5,906 nucleotides of DNA, taken from contig CAIRYE010000109.1 in NCBI GenBank assembly GCA_903882765.1, forward strand, positions 1 to 5,906. The letters are read 5' to 3'. The notes below the pieces were generated by a model that searched no databases, was not told the DNA's origin, and was given only the letters and a program-made list of their open reading frames with translations. Shown piece by piece: positions 1 to 5,807 of the stretch. This DNA is from an uncultured Anaerolineae bacterium (lineage in GTDB: Bacteria; Chloroflexota; Anaerolineae; Anaerolineales; Villigracilaceae). Every line of letters starts with the position of its first letter. Positions within the stretch are counted from its first letter, which is position 1. The position numbers and the translations under genes are program-made.

Positions 1-1086
1 CCATTTTACTGAACCGGTTTCGGCTGTTTCGTAACCGCCAAGATCGTGAATTTCTTTTTTTGCTTGGGCTGTATTCAACCAAGAACGAAGGGCTTGAATC
101 GGTTCCATTGCCCATTTTTCTGAAGGTATTACCAAGTCATACCGTTCAGTTGATAGCTTTAAAAAATCAAGCCCAAAATCGATCGCGGCGGTTTCCACAC
201 CTAAACCAACATCTACCTGGCCTTTACTAATGGCTCGTGCTACTTCAGAATGAGTCATTTTTTCGTCGCGATATCCAGCGATCTTTTTTGGATCAATTCC
301 AATAAGCGCTAGTTGAGCGTCCAACCACACGCGAGTGCCAGATCCCTGTTGTCGGTTTATGAAGCGCGTCCCAGGTTTTGCCAGATCCGACAAACTACCC
401 ATCCCCAATGGATTTCCGGGAGAAAAGATCAGCCCAGTTCGGCGATGCGCAAGGCAGAGCAAGGCAACTTTTTGCCCGGGTAATAATTTACTAACATAGG
501 ACTCGTTGTAAGAATCTGAATTTTCATCCCACAAATGACATCCGGCCAAATCGGCTTTTTTCTCAGCGAGTGCGATAAGGCCACCCAAACTACCAGTAAA
601 TGATAATAGAAGGCTGAAACCCGGGTCTTCTTTGTCAAAATGTGCAGAAATGAGCGCAAGCGAAGGATCATGACTTCCTACGAATCGCAATACTTTTTCA
701 ACCGGCTGAATTGGCTCGCTTGAAAAAGTTCTCCAGCGGTCAAGGGCAACCCGCAGCGAATGTTCAACTTCATCCGGAGAGTAACCGGCGGTCATTGATT
801 CCAATAAAAATGATTCTGTTCGATTGAACAATGTTGCCCTTCTGAGGGGTGTTTGATCCTGCTCTGGAAGCTGCTCGACCACTTTTGTTCCTTGTCCAAT
901 ACGACTAATGACGAAGCCGAGCCGGGCAAGTTCTTGATAAGCGCGCATGATAGTGCTAGTCGTGCAGTTCCAACTTTCCGTCATTTTTCGCATCGATGGC
1001 AAGGTTGCGCCAGGTTTCAATGCGCCAGACAAAATATCGTCACGTATTGAACCTACAATTTGTTGGTAAATATGAGATGAATCCAT
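1..1086 (-). CDS. GntR-type winged-helix regulator with C-terminal PBP-like (molybdate-binding-type) domain, partial at left edge
   Basis: An open frame of 362 codons without a stop runs from an ATG at 1086 off the left edge. Residues 1-70 form a GntR-type winged helix: 'IYQQIVGSIRDDILSG' (6-21), 'LKPGATLPSMRKM' (23-35), a recognition helix near 'TSTIMRAYQELARLGFV' (43-59) and a wing at 'RIGQGTKVV' (62-70). A linker follows, then from about residue 130 a type of domain seen in PBP_like/COG1910 proteins: 'GCHLWDE', 'FINRQQGSGTR' (242-252), 'GYRDEKMTHSEVA', 'DVGLGVETAA', 'GLDFLKLSTERYDLVIP' (305-321). This family resembles molybdate/tungstate-binding proteins, so the protein probably binds DNA in the cytoplasm and senses a small ligand, possibly an oxyanion; the ligand is inference. 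Homologues are only slightly longer, so little is probably missing. The ATG is set by the winged-helix start; no Shine-Dalgarno precedes it. The gene is divergent from mce. Confidence 0.88.
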   Translation of the reverse strand, partial: MDSSHIYQQIVGSIRDDILSGALKPGATLPSMRKMTESWNCTTSTIMRAYQELARLGFVISRIGQGTKVVEQLPEQDQTPLRRATLFNRTESFLLESMTAGYSPDEVEHSLRVALDRWRTFSSEPIQPVEKVLRFVGSHDPSLALISAHFDKEDPGFSLLLSFTGSLGGLIALAEKKADLAGCHLWDENSDSYNESYVSKLLPGQKVALLCLAHRRTGLIFSPGNPLGMGSLSDLAKPGTRFINRQQGSGTRVWLDAQLALIGIDPKKIAGYRDEKMTHSEVARAISKGQVDVGLGVETAAIDFGLDFLKLSTERYDLVIPSEKWAMEPIQALRSWLNTAQAKKEIHDLGGYETAETGSVKW

Positions 1087-1106
1087 ACTGTTAGTATAGT
1101 GTATGG
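1083..1106. promoter_or_regulatory. Candidate autoregulatory operator (inverted repeat over -10 box and start codon)
   Basis: CCATAC (1083-1088) and GTATGG (1101-1106) form perfect 6-bp inverted arms around 12 bp. Nested in it is a second inverted repeat, ATACT-GTT-AGTAT (1085-1097). Both overlap the -10 box and the start codon of the GntR-type gene. GntR-family proteins bind short AT-rich palindromes as dimers, and many repress their own genes, so binding here would block RNA polymerase. The repeats are seen; the binding is inference. Confidence 0.42.
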
Positions 1107-1121
1107 TTATCTGTGGGCAAA
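1093..1121 (-). promoter_or_regulatory. Candidate promoter of the GntR/PBP regulator, leaderless
   Basis: On the minus strand a -10 box TATACT (1093-1098) lies 17 bp from a weak -35 TTTGCC (1116-1121). Seven bases beyond the -10 box is the A of the ATG at 1086, and no purine-rich Shine-Dalgarno lies between, so transcription probably starts at the start codon and gives a leaderless mRNA. The -10 match is good and the -35 poor; the start site is inferred from spacing alone. Confidence 0.5.
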
Positions 1122-1326
1122 GTTAAAAGAAGTTGGTTTTTCAAAAACAAAAGTCAGTTTTTTCGCAATTCCCGAGGGCAAATTATCGTCAAATCGAATC
1201 TCCCAAAGCATGATCTGTTGAAAATACGGTGTTACCATTGGAAGGTACGTTCCAGCATTGAGACTAATTTCAAATTGGAGTTGTCTCAAAAAACGAGGAA
1301 ATGCGATAGAACAGATTTGGTTTCGG

Positions 1327-1355
1327 TGTTTCTGTCACCATTTATTGCATATAAT
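1327..1355 (+). promoter_or_regulatory. Candidate promoter of the mce-tilS operon
   Basis: A perfect TATAAT -10 box lies at 1350-1355. The hexamer 17 bp upstream, TGTTTC (1327-1332), is a weak -35 match. Transcription would start near 1362, giving a leader of about 28 nt that contains the ribosome binding site. The AT-rich context makes chance matches possible, but the position fits a two-gene operon that begins at 1390. Confidence 0.45.
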
Positions 1356-1377
1356 TTAACTTATCAAACTTGAAGTA

Positions 1378-1383
1378 GAGAGG
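1378..1383 (+). promoter_or_regulatory. Ribosome binding site of mce
   Basis: GAGAGG ends 6 nt before the ATG at 1390, a normal Shine-Dalgarno spacing, and supports that start codon. Confidence 0.65.
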
Positions 1384-1389
1384 TTAGGA

Positions 1390-1797
1390 ATGCCCAAAGT
1401 AAATAAAATAAACCACATTGCTGTCGTCGTTTCGGATATGGAAAAATCGCTTGCCTTCTGGCAAGATGCCCTTGGAATCCCCCTTCAGGCTATGAAGGAA
1501 GTACCTGCCGAAGCGTCTAAAGTAGCGTTTCTTCCGCTTGCCGGGGCTGAAATCGAGCTGGTGCAACCTACTAGCGAAGATTCCGGCATCGCCAAATACC
1601 TTGCCAAACGCGGCCAAGGAATGCATCACCTTTGTGTTGAGGTTGATGATGTTGCCGCGATGTTGGAACATCTGCGAGGTAAGAATATTCGCTTGATCAA
1701 CGAGGACCCGCGTACTACCGACGATGGCAAAAAATACGCCTTTATTCACCCCGAAAGCACTGGGGGAGTATTGGTAGAGCTTTACCAGGTCAAATGA
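1390..1797 (+). CDS. mce: Methylmalonyl-CoA epimerase (VOC superfamily)
   Basis: This 135-residue protein has the usual length of a methylmalonyl-CoA epimerase, which interconverts (2S)- and (2R)-methylmalonyl-CoA in the cytoplasm, between propionyl-CoA carboxylase and the B12-dependent mutase. Two paired beta-alpha-beta-beta-beta modules of the vicinal-oxygen-chelate fold are visible. Family motifs are 'NHIAVVVSD' with metal ligand H9, 'EIELVQP' (54-60, E56 probably at the third ligand position), 'GMHHLCVEVDD' with H80, and 'GGVLVELYQ' with E130, a ligand that also acts as a catalytic acid/base in the family. The start has a good ribosome binding site. The stop overlaps the tilS start as ATGA, so the two are co-transcribed and probably translationally coupled. 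No mutase or carboxylase gene lies in the window, so the pathway direction cannot be told. Another VOC enzyme is possible but less likely given length and motifs. Confidence 0.93.
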   Translation: MPKVNKINHIAVVVSDMEKSLAFWQDALGIPLQAMKEVPAEASKVAFLPLAGAEIELVQPTSEDSGIAKYLAKRGQGMHHLCVEVDDVAAMLEHLRGKNIRLINEDPRTTDDGKKYAFIHPESTGGVLVELYQVK

Positions 1798-3200
1798 TCA
1801 AAAATCTGGCCGCCTTGGCAAATCGCACTTTAAAGCGAGGGCAACCTGTGCTTGCCGCAGTTTCAGGAGGCGCTGATTCACTGGCAATGATGCAATTCCT
1901 CCTTGATGAGGGGTATGAATTGATCGTTGCTTCGTTCGATCACCAGCTTCGCGGTGAAAGCGGCGAAGCGGATGTTGCCGCGGTAGAAAAATTATGCGCA
2001 AAAAAAGGTATCCCCTGTGTTTCGGGCAAAGCGGATGTGATGCGCTACGCAACCACCAATAAGCTATCGATCGAGGAAGCCGCCAGAAACCTTCGTTATA
2101 CTTTTTTATTCGAAAAAGCCCTCCAATTTAAAGCCCAAGCTGTTGTAACCGGCCACACCGCCGATGACCAGGCCGAAACCGTTTTGATGCATTTTATTCG
2201 CGGCTCTGGTCTTGCTGGTCTAAAAGGGATCGAGGTTGTTAGTTATCTCGATGTATTTGAAAAAACAATTCCACTCATTCGCCCGATCTTGGAATGGACT
2301 CGCCAGGATACGGAAGAGTATTGCCGATCTCATGATCTAGAACCATGCCAAGACGCGACCAATTCGGATACCCACTTTTTGCGAAATCGGCTTCGTCATG
2401 AAGTCCTTCCATTACTAAAACAACTGAATCCCAATATTGTAGAAACCCTGAACCGAAGCTCGCTCGTTTTGCAAGGTGAGCATGAATTGCTTAGCGACCT
2501 AACACAACAGCATTTTGAAGCTACCCTTGTTTCACGATCGCCAACCCATTTTGAATTTGATCTCGCTAAAGTGGCAAAGTTGGAAAAACCCCTTTTTCAA
2601 CGCATTATACGTCAGGCTGCCTTTGATTTAAAGCCTGGTCTACGCGATGTTGATAAAGAGGCTATGGATCGAATCAGCCTCGAAAAAGGGATACAAATCG
2701 GCGGCGGTTTGCTTACCTTCCTGGAAGAAGGAAGTTTTTTTATCACGACGGATATCAAGGTCATCCCCGCGGAAAAATATCCGCAATGCGAAGATCAACA
2801 GGAGCTTTTTACTGGGACACAACCCTTAAACAAAAGCTGGACATTGGAAATGTATGAAAAGGAAGTTGTAACACGGATAGATCAACAGGATGAGAACAGA
2901 ATTGACAATTGCATCATTCGTTTGGATGCCGGCTCAATTACTGCCCCCCTCATTCTCCGCCACCCCATTAGCGGAGACCGCTTTGAGCCATTAGGTATGC
3001 CTAAGCAATCTATGAAGCTCACCGATCTTTTCATCAACCTAAAGATCCCGAAACGTTATCGCGAAAAATACCCCATCCTAACCCACAATGGCAAAATAAT
3101 TTGGATCCTTGGTCTTCGGCGAGCAGAAGCTTTAAAGATCGATCAAGCTTCAAAAGAAATGATCACCCTTAAATTAAAAAACAAAACTTCCGAAGAATGA
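1794..3200 (+). CDS. tilS: tRNA(Ile)-lysidine synthase
   Basis: TilS uses ATP and lysine to convert C34 of the tRNA(Ile2) CAU anticodon to lysidine, switching its charging from Met to Ile and its reading to AUA; it is essential in most bacteria. The 468 residues fit full-length TilS. The N-terminal PP-loop ATP pyrophosphatase domain shows 'SGGADS' (24-29), 'FDHQLRGESGEAD' (48-60), 'GHTADDQAET' (120-129), 'RPILEWTR' (163-170), and 'DATNSD' followed by 'FLRNRLRHEVLPLL' (187-208). A helical middle domain follows, and from about 385 a TilS_C domain with 'KLTDLFINLKIPKRYREKYP'. The ATG overlaps the mce stop by four bases with only a weak AGG 4 nt upstream, so initiation probably depends on ribosomes finishing mce. 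The last codons and the stop lie inside the terminator hairpin. No truncation or missing key residue is visible. Confidence 0.96.
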   Translation: MIKNLAALANRTLKRGQPVLAAVSGGADSLAMMQFLLDEGYELIVASFDHQLRGESGEADVAAVEKLCAKKGIPCVSGKADVMRYATTNKLSIEEAARNLRYTFLFEKALQFKAQAVVTGHTADDQAETVLMHFIRGSGLAGLKGIEVVSYLDVFEKTIPLIRPILEWTRQDTEEYCRSHDLEPCQDATNSDTHFLRNRLRHEVLPLLKQLNPNIVETLNRSSLVLQGEHELLSDLTQQHFEATLVSRSPTHFEFDLAKVAKLEKPLFQRIIRQAAFDLKPGLRDVDKEAMDRISLEKGIQIGGGLLTFLEEGSFFITTDIKVIPAEKYPQCEDQQELFTGTQPLNKSWTLEMYEKEVVTRIDQQDENRIDNCIIRLDAGSITAPLILRHPISGDRFEPLGMPKQSMKLTDLFINLKIPKRYREKYPILTHNGKIIWILGLRRAEALKIDQASKEMITLKLKNKTSEE

Positions 3201-3219
3201 ACATCCTTCGGAAGTTTTT
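3183..3219. terminator. Bidirectional rho-independent terminator between tilS and the Xer-like gene
   Basis: Arms AAAACTTCCGAAG (3183-3195) and CTTCGGAAGTTTT (3206-3218) are perfectly complementary over 13 bp around a 10-nt loop. On the plus strand the stem runs into TTTTT (3215-3219). On the minus strand the other arm runs into TTTTG followed by a T-run. Transcripts of both convergent genes (tilS ending at 3200, the Xer-like gene at 3237) could therefore stop here. The tilS stop codon lies in the loop. Confidence 0.9.
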
Positions 3220-3236
3220 ATATCAATTCGTTCCGA

Positions 3237-4139
3237 TCAATTCTCTTGCAAAGCCAATTTACCAAGTTTGTTCGAGAGTTCGCGCCACTGGATCGGACTA
3301 ACACCGAGGTCCTGACGAATTTTGTTTTGATCCACACCATCCTTGTATTTATTCAGCGCGAAGGTCCATCGGCACATATCAAAGGAAATATGCTTTTCGA
3401 CGCCAGCATCCTCGCTGATGTCCTCAAGAATATATTCAAGTCGGCGCGGGGACCATGGGAAAAGGTTATCGGTTGGCTGGTACTGGGCTACGTATTCATG
3501 AAATACATCAACCCATTCGATCGGGAGAAGCAGGTCGCGTTCTTTGTAACGTGAGGCAGGGCTTTGGTACCGAATTTTTAGAATGGGACCATCAGGACCG
3601 TTTAGGTCGATGTGATTGATATGAATGCCTAAACATTCATTTTTCTTTATTCCGGAGTTTAACAGCAATAATAGTAAGGCATATGGTCTGGCATCAGGCT
3701 TGGCTTTTCGGCGGAAAGATCCCGCTGTAATGAGCGCTGAATCAGTTTCTGTATCCGATAACACTTTCGGTAATGGGCTAAGAACGGTTCGCTGAATCAC
3801 TTTTTCTGCCGGATCCAAAGCCAGAACGGCGTTTTTGCTTAGCCATTTGAAGAAGGATTTTAGGGATGTCACCCGGCGGGAGAGAGTCTTGGGGCTGCAA
3901 GGAATGCCACGTTCATTTTGCAACCATTCCAAAAAATTATTCAGATCAATGGTCGTGATCGAATCTAAGGTTTTATCGGGCTGAAAATAATTTTGGAGCA
4001 ATTGCAGATCAGAAGAAAACGCTTTTATTGTGTGATGCGAACGTCCTTGATCGGTGAGAAAAAATTCATACGCGGTGATGGCAGGCGCGATGGTAGTTGA
4101 CGGAGTGATATGTAGCATAACTTGTTTGTTGGTTGTCAT
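3237..4139 (-). CDS. XerC/XerD-like tyrosine recombinase-fold protein with degraded active site
   Basis: This 300-residue protein has the two-domain plan of Xer and phage-integrase recombinases: a SAM-like core-binding domain (about 15-115: 'AYEFFLTDQGRSHHTIKAF', 'TLSRRVTSLKSFFKWL') and a catalytic-fold domain (about 125-295: 'LLLLLLNSGIKKNECLGI', 'YKERDLLLP', 'CRWTFAL', 'QDLGVSPI'). Compared with E. coli XerD (R148, K172, H244, R247, H270, Y279) the six catalytic positions read K165, K199, D254, R257, V280, S289, and the spacings among the last four match exactly. The tyrosine nucleophile is lost, so strand cleavage is unlikely; a DNA-binding or partner role is inference. The frame is full length and undamaged. 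I chose the ATG at 4139 because AGGGAG lies 5 nt upstream; an in-frame ATG at 4181 would add 14 residues but has no ribosome binding site. The gene lies 91 bp downstream of the LCP gene on the same strand. Confidence 0.85.
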   Translation of the reverse strand: MTTNKQVMLHITPSTTIAPAITAYEFFLTDQGRSHHTIKAFSSDLQLLQNYFQPDKTLDSITTIDLNNFLEWLQNERGIPCSPKTLSRRVTSLKSFFKWLSKNAVLALDPAEKVIQRTVLSPLPKVLSDTETDSALITAGSFRRKAKPDARPYALLLLLLNSGIKKNECLGIHINHIDLNGPDGPILKIRYQSPASRYKERDLLLPIEWVDVFHEYVAQYQPTDNLFPWSPRRLEYILEDISEDAGVEKHISFDMCRWTFALNKYKDGVDQNKIRQDLGVSPIQWRELSNKLGKLALQEN

Positions 4140-4144
4140 TCTAG

Positions 4145-4150
4145 CTCCCT
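4145..4150 (-). promoter_or_regulatory. Ribosome binding site deciding the Xer-like start
   Basis: On the minus strand AGGGAG ends 5 nt before the ATG at 4139. The alternative ATG at 4181 has only a pyrimidine- and A-rich stretch upstream. A TATAGA sequence at 4161-4166 (minus) could be a -10 box for this gene, which would place the 4181 ATG upstream of the transcription start, but its -35 match is poor. Confidence 0.65.
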
Positions 4151-4230
4151 TAAAAACTAATCTATACGAATAGTTTAGCATAGAAATGGATTTTTTGGAA
4201 CAAGTTATTTTCTAAAAAGATGGGGTTGAA

Positions 4231-5691
4231 TTATGGATTAAGACTGGCCGGGTCGAAGCAGGCATCATAATCATTGCCCACTACCACAGCATACGGCGTT
4301 TTTGGGGCTGCCTGAGCGTTTCCTACTAAGTATGTTTCATCCAAGTTAAGAGCCGCTAGTAATGGTCCTATAGCGCTGCGATCCTGCGTTTTTGTTAGGT
4401 CATACACTAAGGTATTTTGGTAATCGTGGCGATCGATCGGAGATATGATTGTTTGATAACCTGCATAATTTAACCGCTCCGCCGCGAGAACATCGAGTCC
4501 CTCAATGGCTGAACCGTTCAACACTTCCACCGTGACCTTTTGTTGTTCCTGTTGCCGAACCGAGGGCGACATTGCCTCCAGTACTAATTGATGAATGAGG
4601 TCGGTGTTAGGGAGAAGGATGTAAGCGCCTTGGTCGGTCACCCAATCAGTGACATACTCACCCGCTATATAATAGCTGCGAATATTCGCGTTGGATAAAT
4701 TCAAGGCAATTGGCGCTAGTTTCACCAATTCCAGCACGCCGATATCGGTAGTGAAGGAACTTGATAGATCATTGTAAAGTTGAGGGATCTTCGTGATCAA
4801 GCCAGCTTTGATCCCTTGCTGAAGGATCGCCCGAATCACCTCTTGTTGCCGTCGGCCACGATCAAAATCATCACTCATCTTGCGAGAGCGGGCATACCAG
4901 AGGGCAAGGTCGCCATCCATTTTTACGATTCCCGGCTCTACTGTGTACTGCTGCCAACTTTCTTCAAGTTCAGGGTCTAAAGATGGATCGATCATCCGCC
5001 AATCGGTATAAGAACAAAACACCGGTAGTTGGATTCCGCCGATAGTGTCCACAATACGGCGAAACCCGTTGAAATCTACCATCGCCACCTGATCGATCTG
5101 GATACCGAGGTTGTATAGGATGGTGTCTTTTAGTAAACCAGCACCCCCTCCCGGGTAATCATACAGGTCTCCGTATTGGTAGGCAACATTGATGCGTTGT
5201 TCTCCCACTTCCGGAATATTCACCCATAGGTCACGTGGAATGGAAATGATCGAGACATTAGCATCCTTAGGACGAACGATAACGATCATCATTGTATCGG
5301 TGCGAAAAGACGCTCCCCCCCGAGTATCGGAACCTAAAAGCAGAAATGTCATTGTATCGGGAAGGTTCAATATCTCAGGAGAATCCATATTGATTTGAAT
5401 GGTCGGAATTGCCTGAGGTTGCTCCACCGCTGGATCGGTTGTTACTGAAACCTGTGGAAGAACTTCAACAGTTGGGGCGGGTTGGAAGGTTGGAACCGCT
5501 TGCGGCATTTGTTGAACTATGTACAGAGAGGCTACTTCCTTTGGCTGAAAAGGGGTAGGAGTTGGGCCAGCTTCGTTGGAAGAAGGGTTATGGGATTGCC
5601 TTAATGAAGAGCCTGAAGGAGAACAAGCAGCCAGTGCCAAAACAATGGCAAGGAAAAGAAAGATTCGGGTATTTCGGAAGGCTAATTTCAT
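4231..5691 (-). CDS. LytR-CpsA-Psr (LCP) family cell-wall glycopolymer ligase, predicted lipoprotein, with LytR_C domain
   Basis: LCP enzymes transfer undecaprenyl-phosphate-linked glycopolymers onto peptidoglycan or related surface acceptors outside the membrane. The 486 residues begin with a signal peptide, 'KLAFRNTR' then a hydrophobic stretch, ending in a lipobox LAAC with C23, so the protein is probably lipid-anchored. Residues 24-110 form a low-complexity spacer rich in Pro, Thr, Gln and Val ('GPTPTPFQP'). The LCP core (about 113-300) shows 'FLLLGSDTRGG' (D122), 'FRTDTMMIVIV' (R130, D132), 'SIPRDLWVNIP' (R153), 'RINVAY', 'DFNGFRRIVDTIGGI', and 'WYARSRKMSDDFDRGRRQQ' (R268, R270, R280, R281), the charged residues that bind the lipid pyrophosphate and metal in the family. 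A LytR_C domain (about 385-475) has 'VTVEVLNGS' and 'YQNTLVYD'. The start is set by the signal peptide; no close Shine-Dalgarno is visible. The acceptor and polymer are unknown. Confidence 0.93.
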   Translation of the reverse strand: MKLAFRNTRIFLFLAIVLALAACSPSGSSLRQSHNPSSNEAGPTPTPFQPKEVASLYIVQQMPQAVPTFQPAPTVEVLPQVSVTTDPAVEQPQAIPTIQINMDSPEILNLPDTMTFLLLGSDTRGGASFRTDTMMIVIVRPKDANVSIISIPRDLWVNIPEVGEQRINVAYQYGDLYDYPGGGAGLLKDTILYNLGIQIDQVAMVDFNGFRRIVDTIGGIQLPVFCSYTDWRMIDPSLDPELEESWQQYTVEPGIVKMDGDLALWYARSRKMSDDFDRGRRQQEVIRAILQQGIKAGLITKIPQLYNDLSSSFTTDIGVLELVKLAPIALNLSNANIRSYYIAGEYVTDWVTDQGAYILLPNTDLIHQLVLEAMSPSVRQQEQQKVTVEVLNGSAIEGLDVLAAERLNYAGYQTIISPIDRHDYQNTLVYDLTKTQDRSAIGPLLAALNLDETYLVGNAQAAPKTPYAVVVGNDYDACFDPASLNP

Positions 5692-5704
5692 AAGTTGGTT
5701 AGTG

Positions 5705-5722
5705 TCACCCCGCGAAAAGCGG
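5705..5722 (-). promoter_or_regulatory. Hairpin overlapping a distant Shine-Dalgarno-like element in the LCP leader
   Basis: The minus strand reads CCGC-TTTTC-GCGG (5710-5722), a 4-bp GC stem with a 5-nt loop. It runs into GGGGTGA (5705-5711), the only Shine-Dalgarno-like sequence before the LCP start, and that element ends 13 nt before the ATG, further than usual. The stem would take up its first two Gs. Weak, possibly accidental structure. Confidence 0.25.
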
Positions 5723-5735
5723 ACCGATCAAACAC

Positions 5736-5764
5736 ATCATAAACGATTTAGCTTTGTGAAAACA
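5736..5764 (-). promoter_or_regulatory. Candidate promoter of the LCP gene
   Basis: On the minus strand TATGAT (5736-5741) matches the -10 consensus at five of six positions, with a weak -35 TGTTTT (5759-5764) 17 bp upstream. Transcription would start near 5729 and give a leader of about 38 nt. The region between the kinase stop and this site shows no strong hairpin with a T-run, so read-through from the kinase gene is also possible. Confidence 0.33.
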
Positions 5765-5807
5765 TTTCTGATTGATTACAAATTCCCCTATTGTAGGTAG
5801 AGAAAAT

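Larger units (their letters stand above)
1087..1389. other. Divergent intergenic region (303 bp)
   Basis: This stretch separates the regulator (minus) from mce (plus). The left end holds the regulator promoter and inverted repeat, and the right end the mce promoter and ribosome binding site. Between them are a palindrome TGGAA-GGTACG-TTCCA (1239-1254) and a 7-bp inverted repeat TTGAGAC/GTCTCAA (1258-1264 and 1283-1289), neither followed by a T-run. Short open frames exist on both strands but show no recognisable protein and no supporting ribosome binding site. No tRNA, riboswitch or terminator was recognised. Confidence 0.6.

Noticed and set aside
1258..1294. Inverted repeat TTGAGAC/GTCTCAA followed by an A-run, considered as a terminator
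   Set aside because: On the plus strand the run is A, not T, and on the minus strand the T-run precedes the hairpin, so neither orientation fits a rho-independent terminator.
1107..1373. Two short open frames on opposite strands in the divergent intergenic region
   Set aside because: They overlap each other and the promoter regions, show no domain or low-complexity signature of a real small protein, and lack ribosome binding sites.
1384..1749. Minus-strand open frame of 121 codons
   Set aside because: It is a shadow of mce, which carries the metal-ligand motifs and a ribosome binding site in the opposite direction.
3246..3554. Plus-strand open frame of 102 codons
   Set aside because: It lies antisense within the Xer-like gene, has no recognisable protein pattern, and the minus-strand frame shows clear family motifs.
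3237..4139. Active integrase of a mobile element, with attachment sites
   Set aside because: The active-site residues are lost, no tRNA gene or flanking direct repeats are visible, and the neighbours are housekeeping genes.
4140..4181. N-terminal extension of the Xer-like protein from the ATG at 4181
   Set aside because: No ribosome binding site precedes it, the added residues match no recombinase feature, and AGGGAG sits at ideal spacing before the ATG at 4139.
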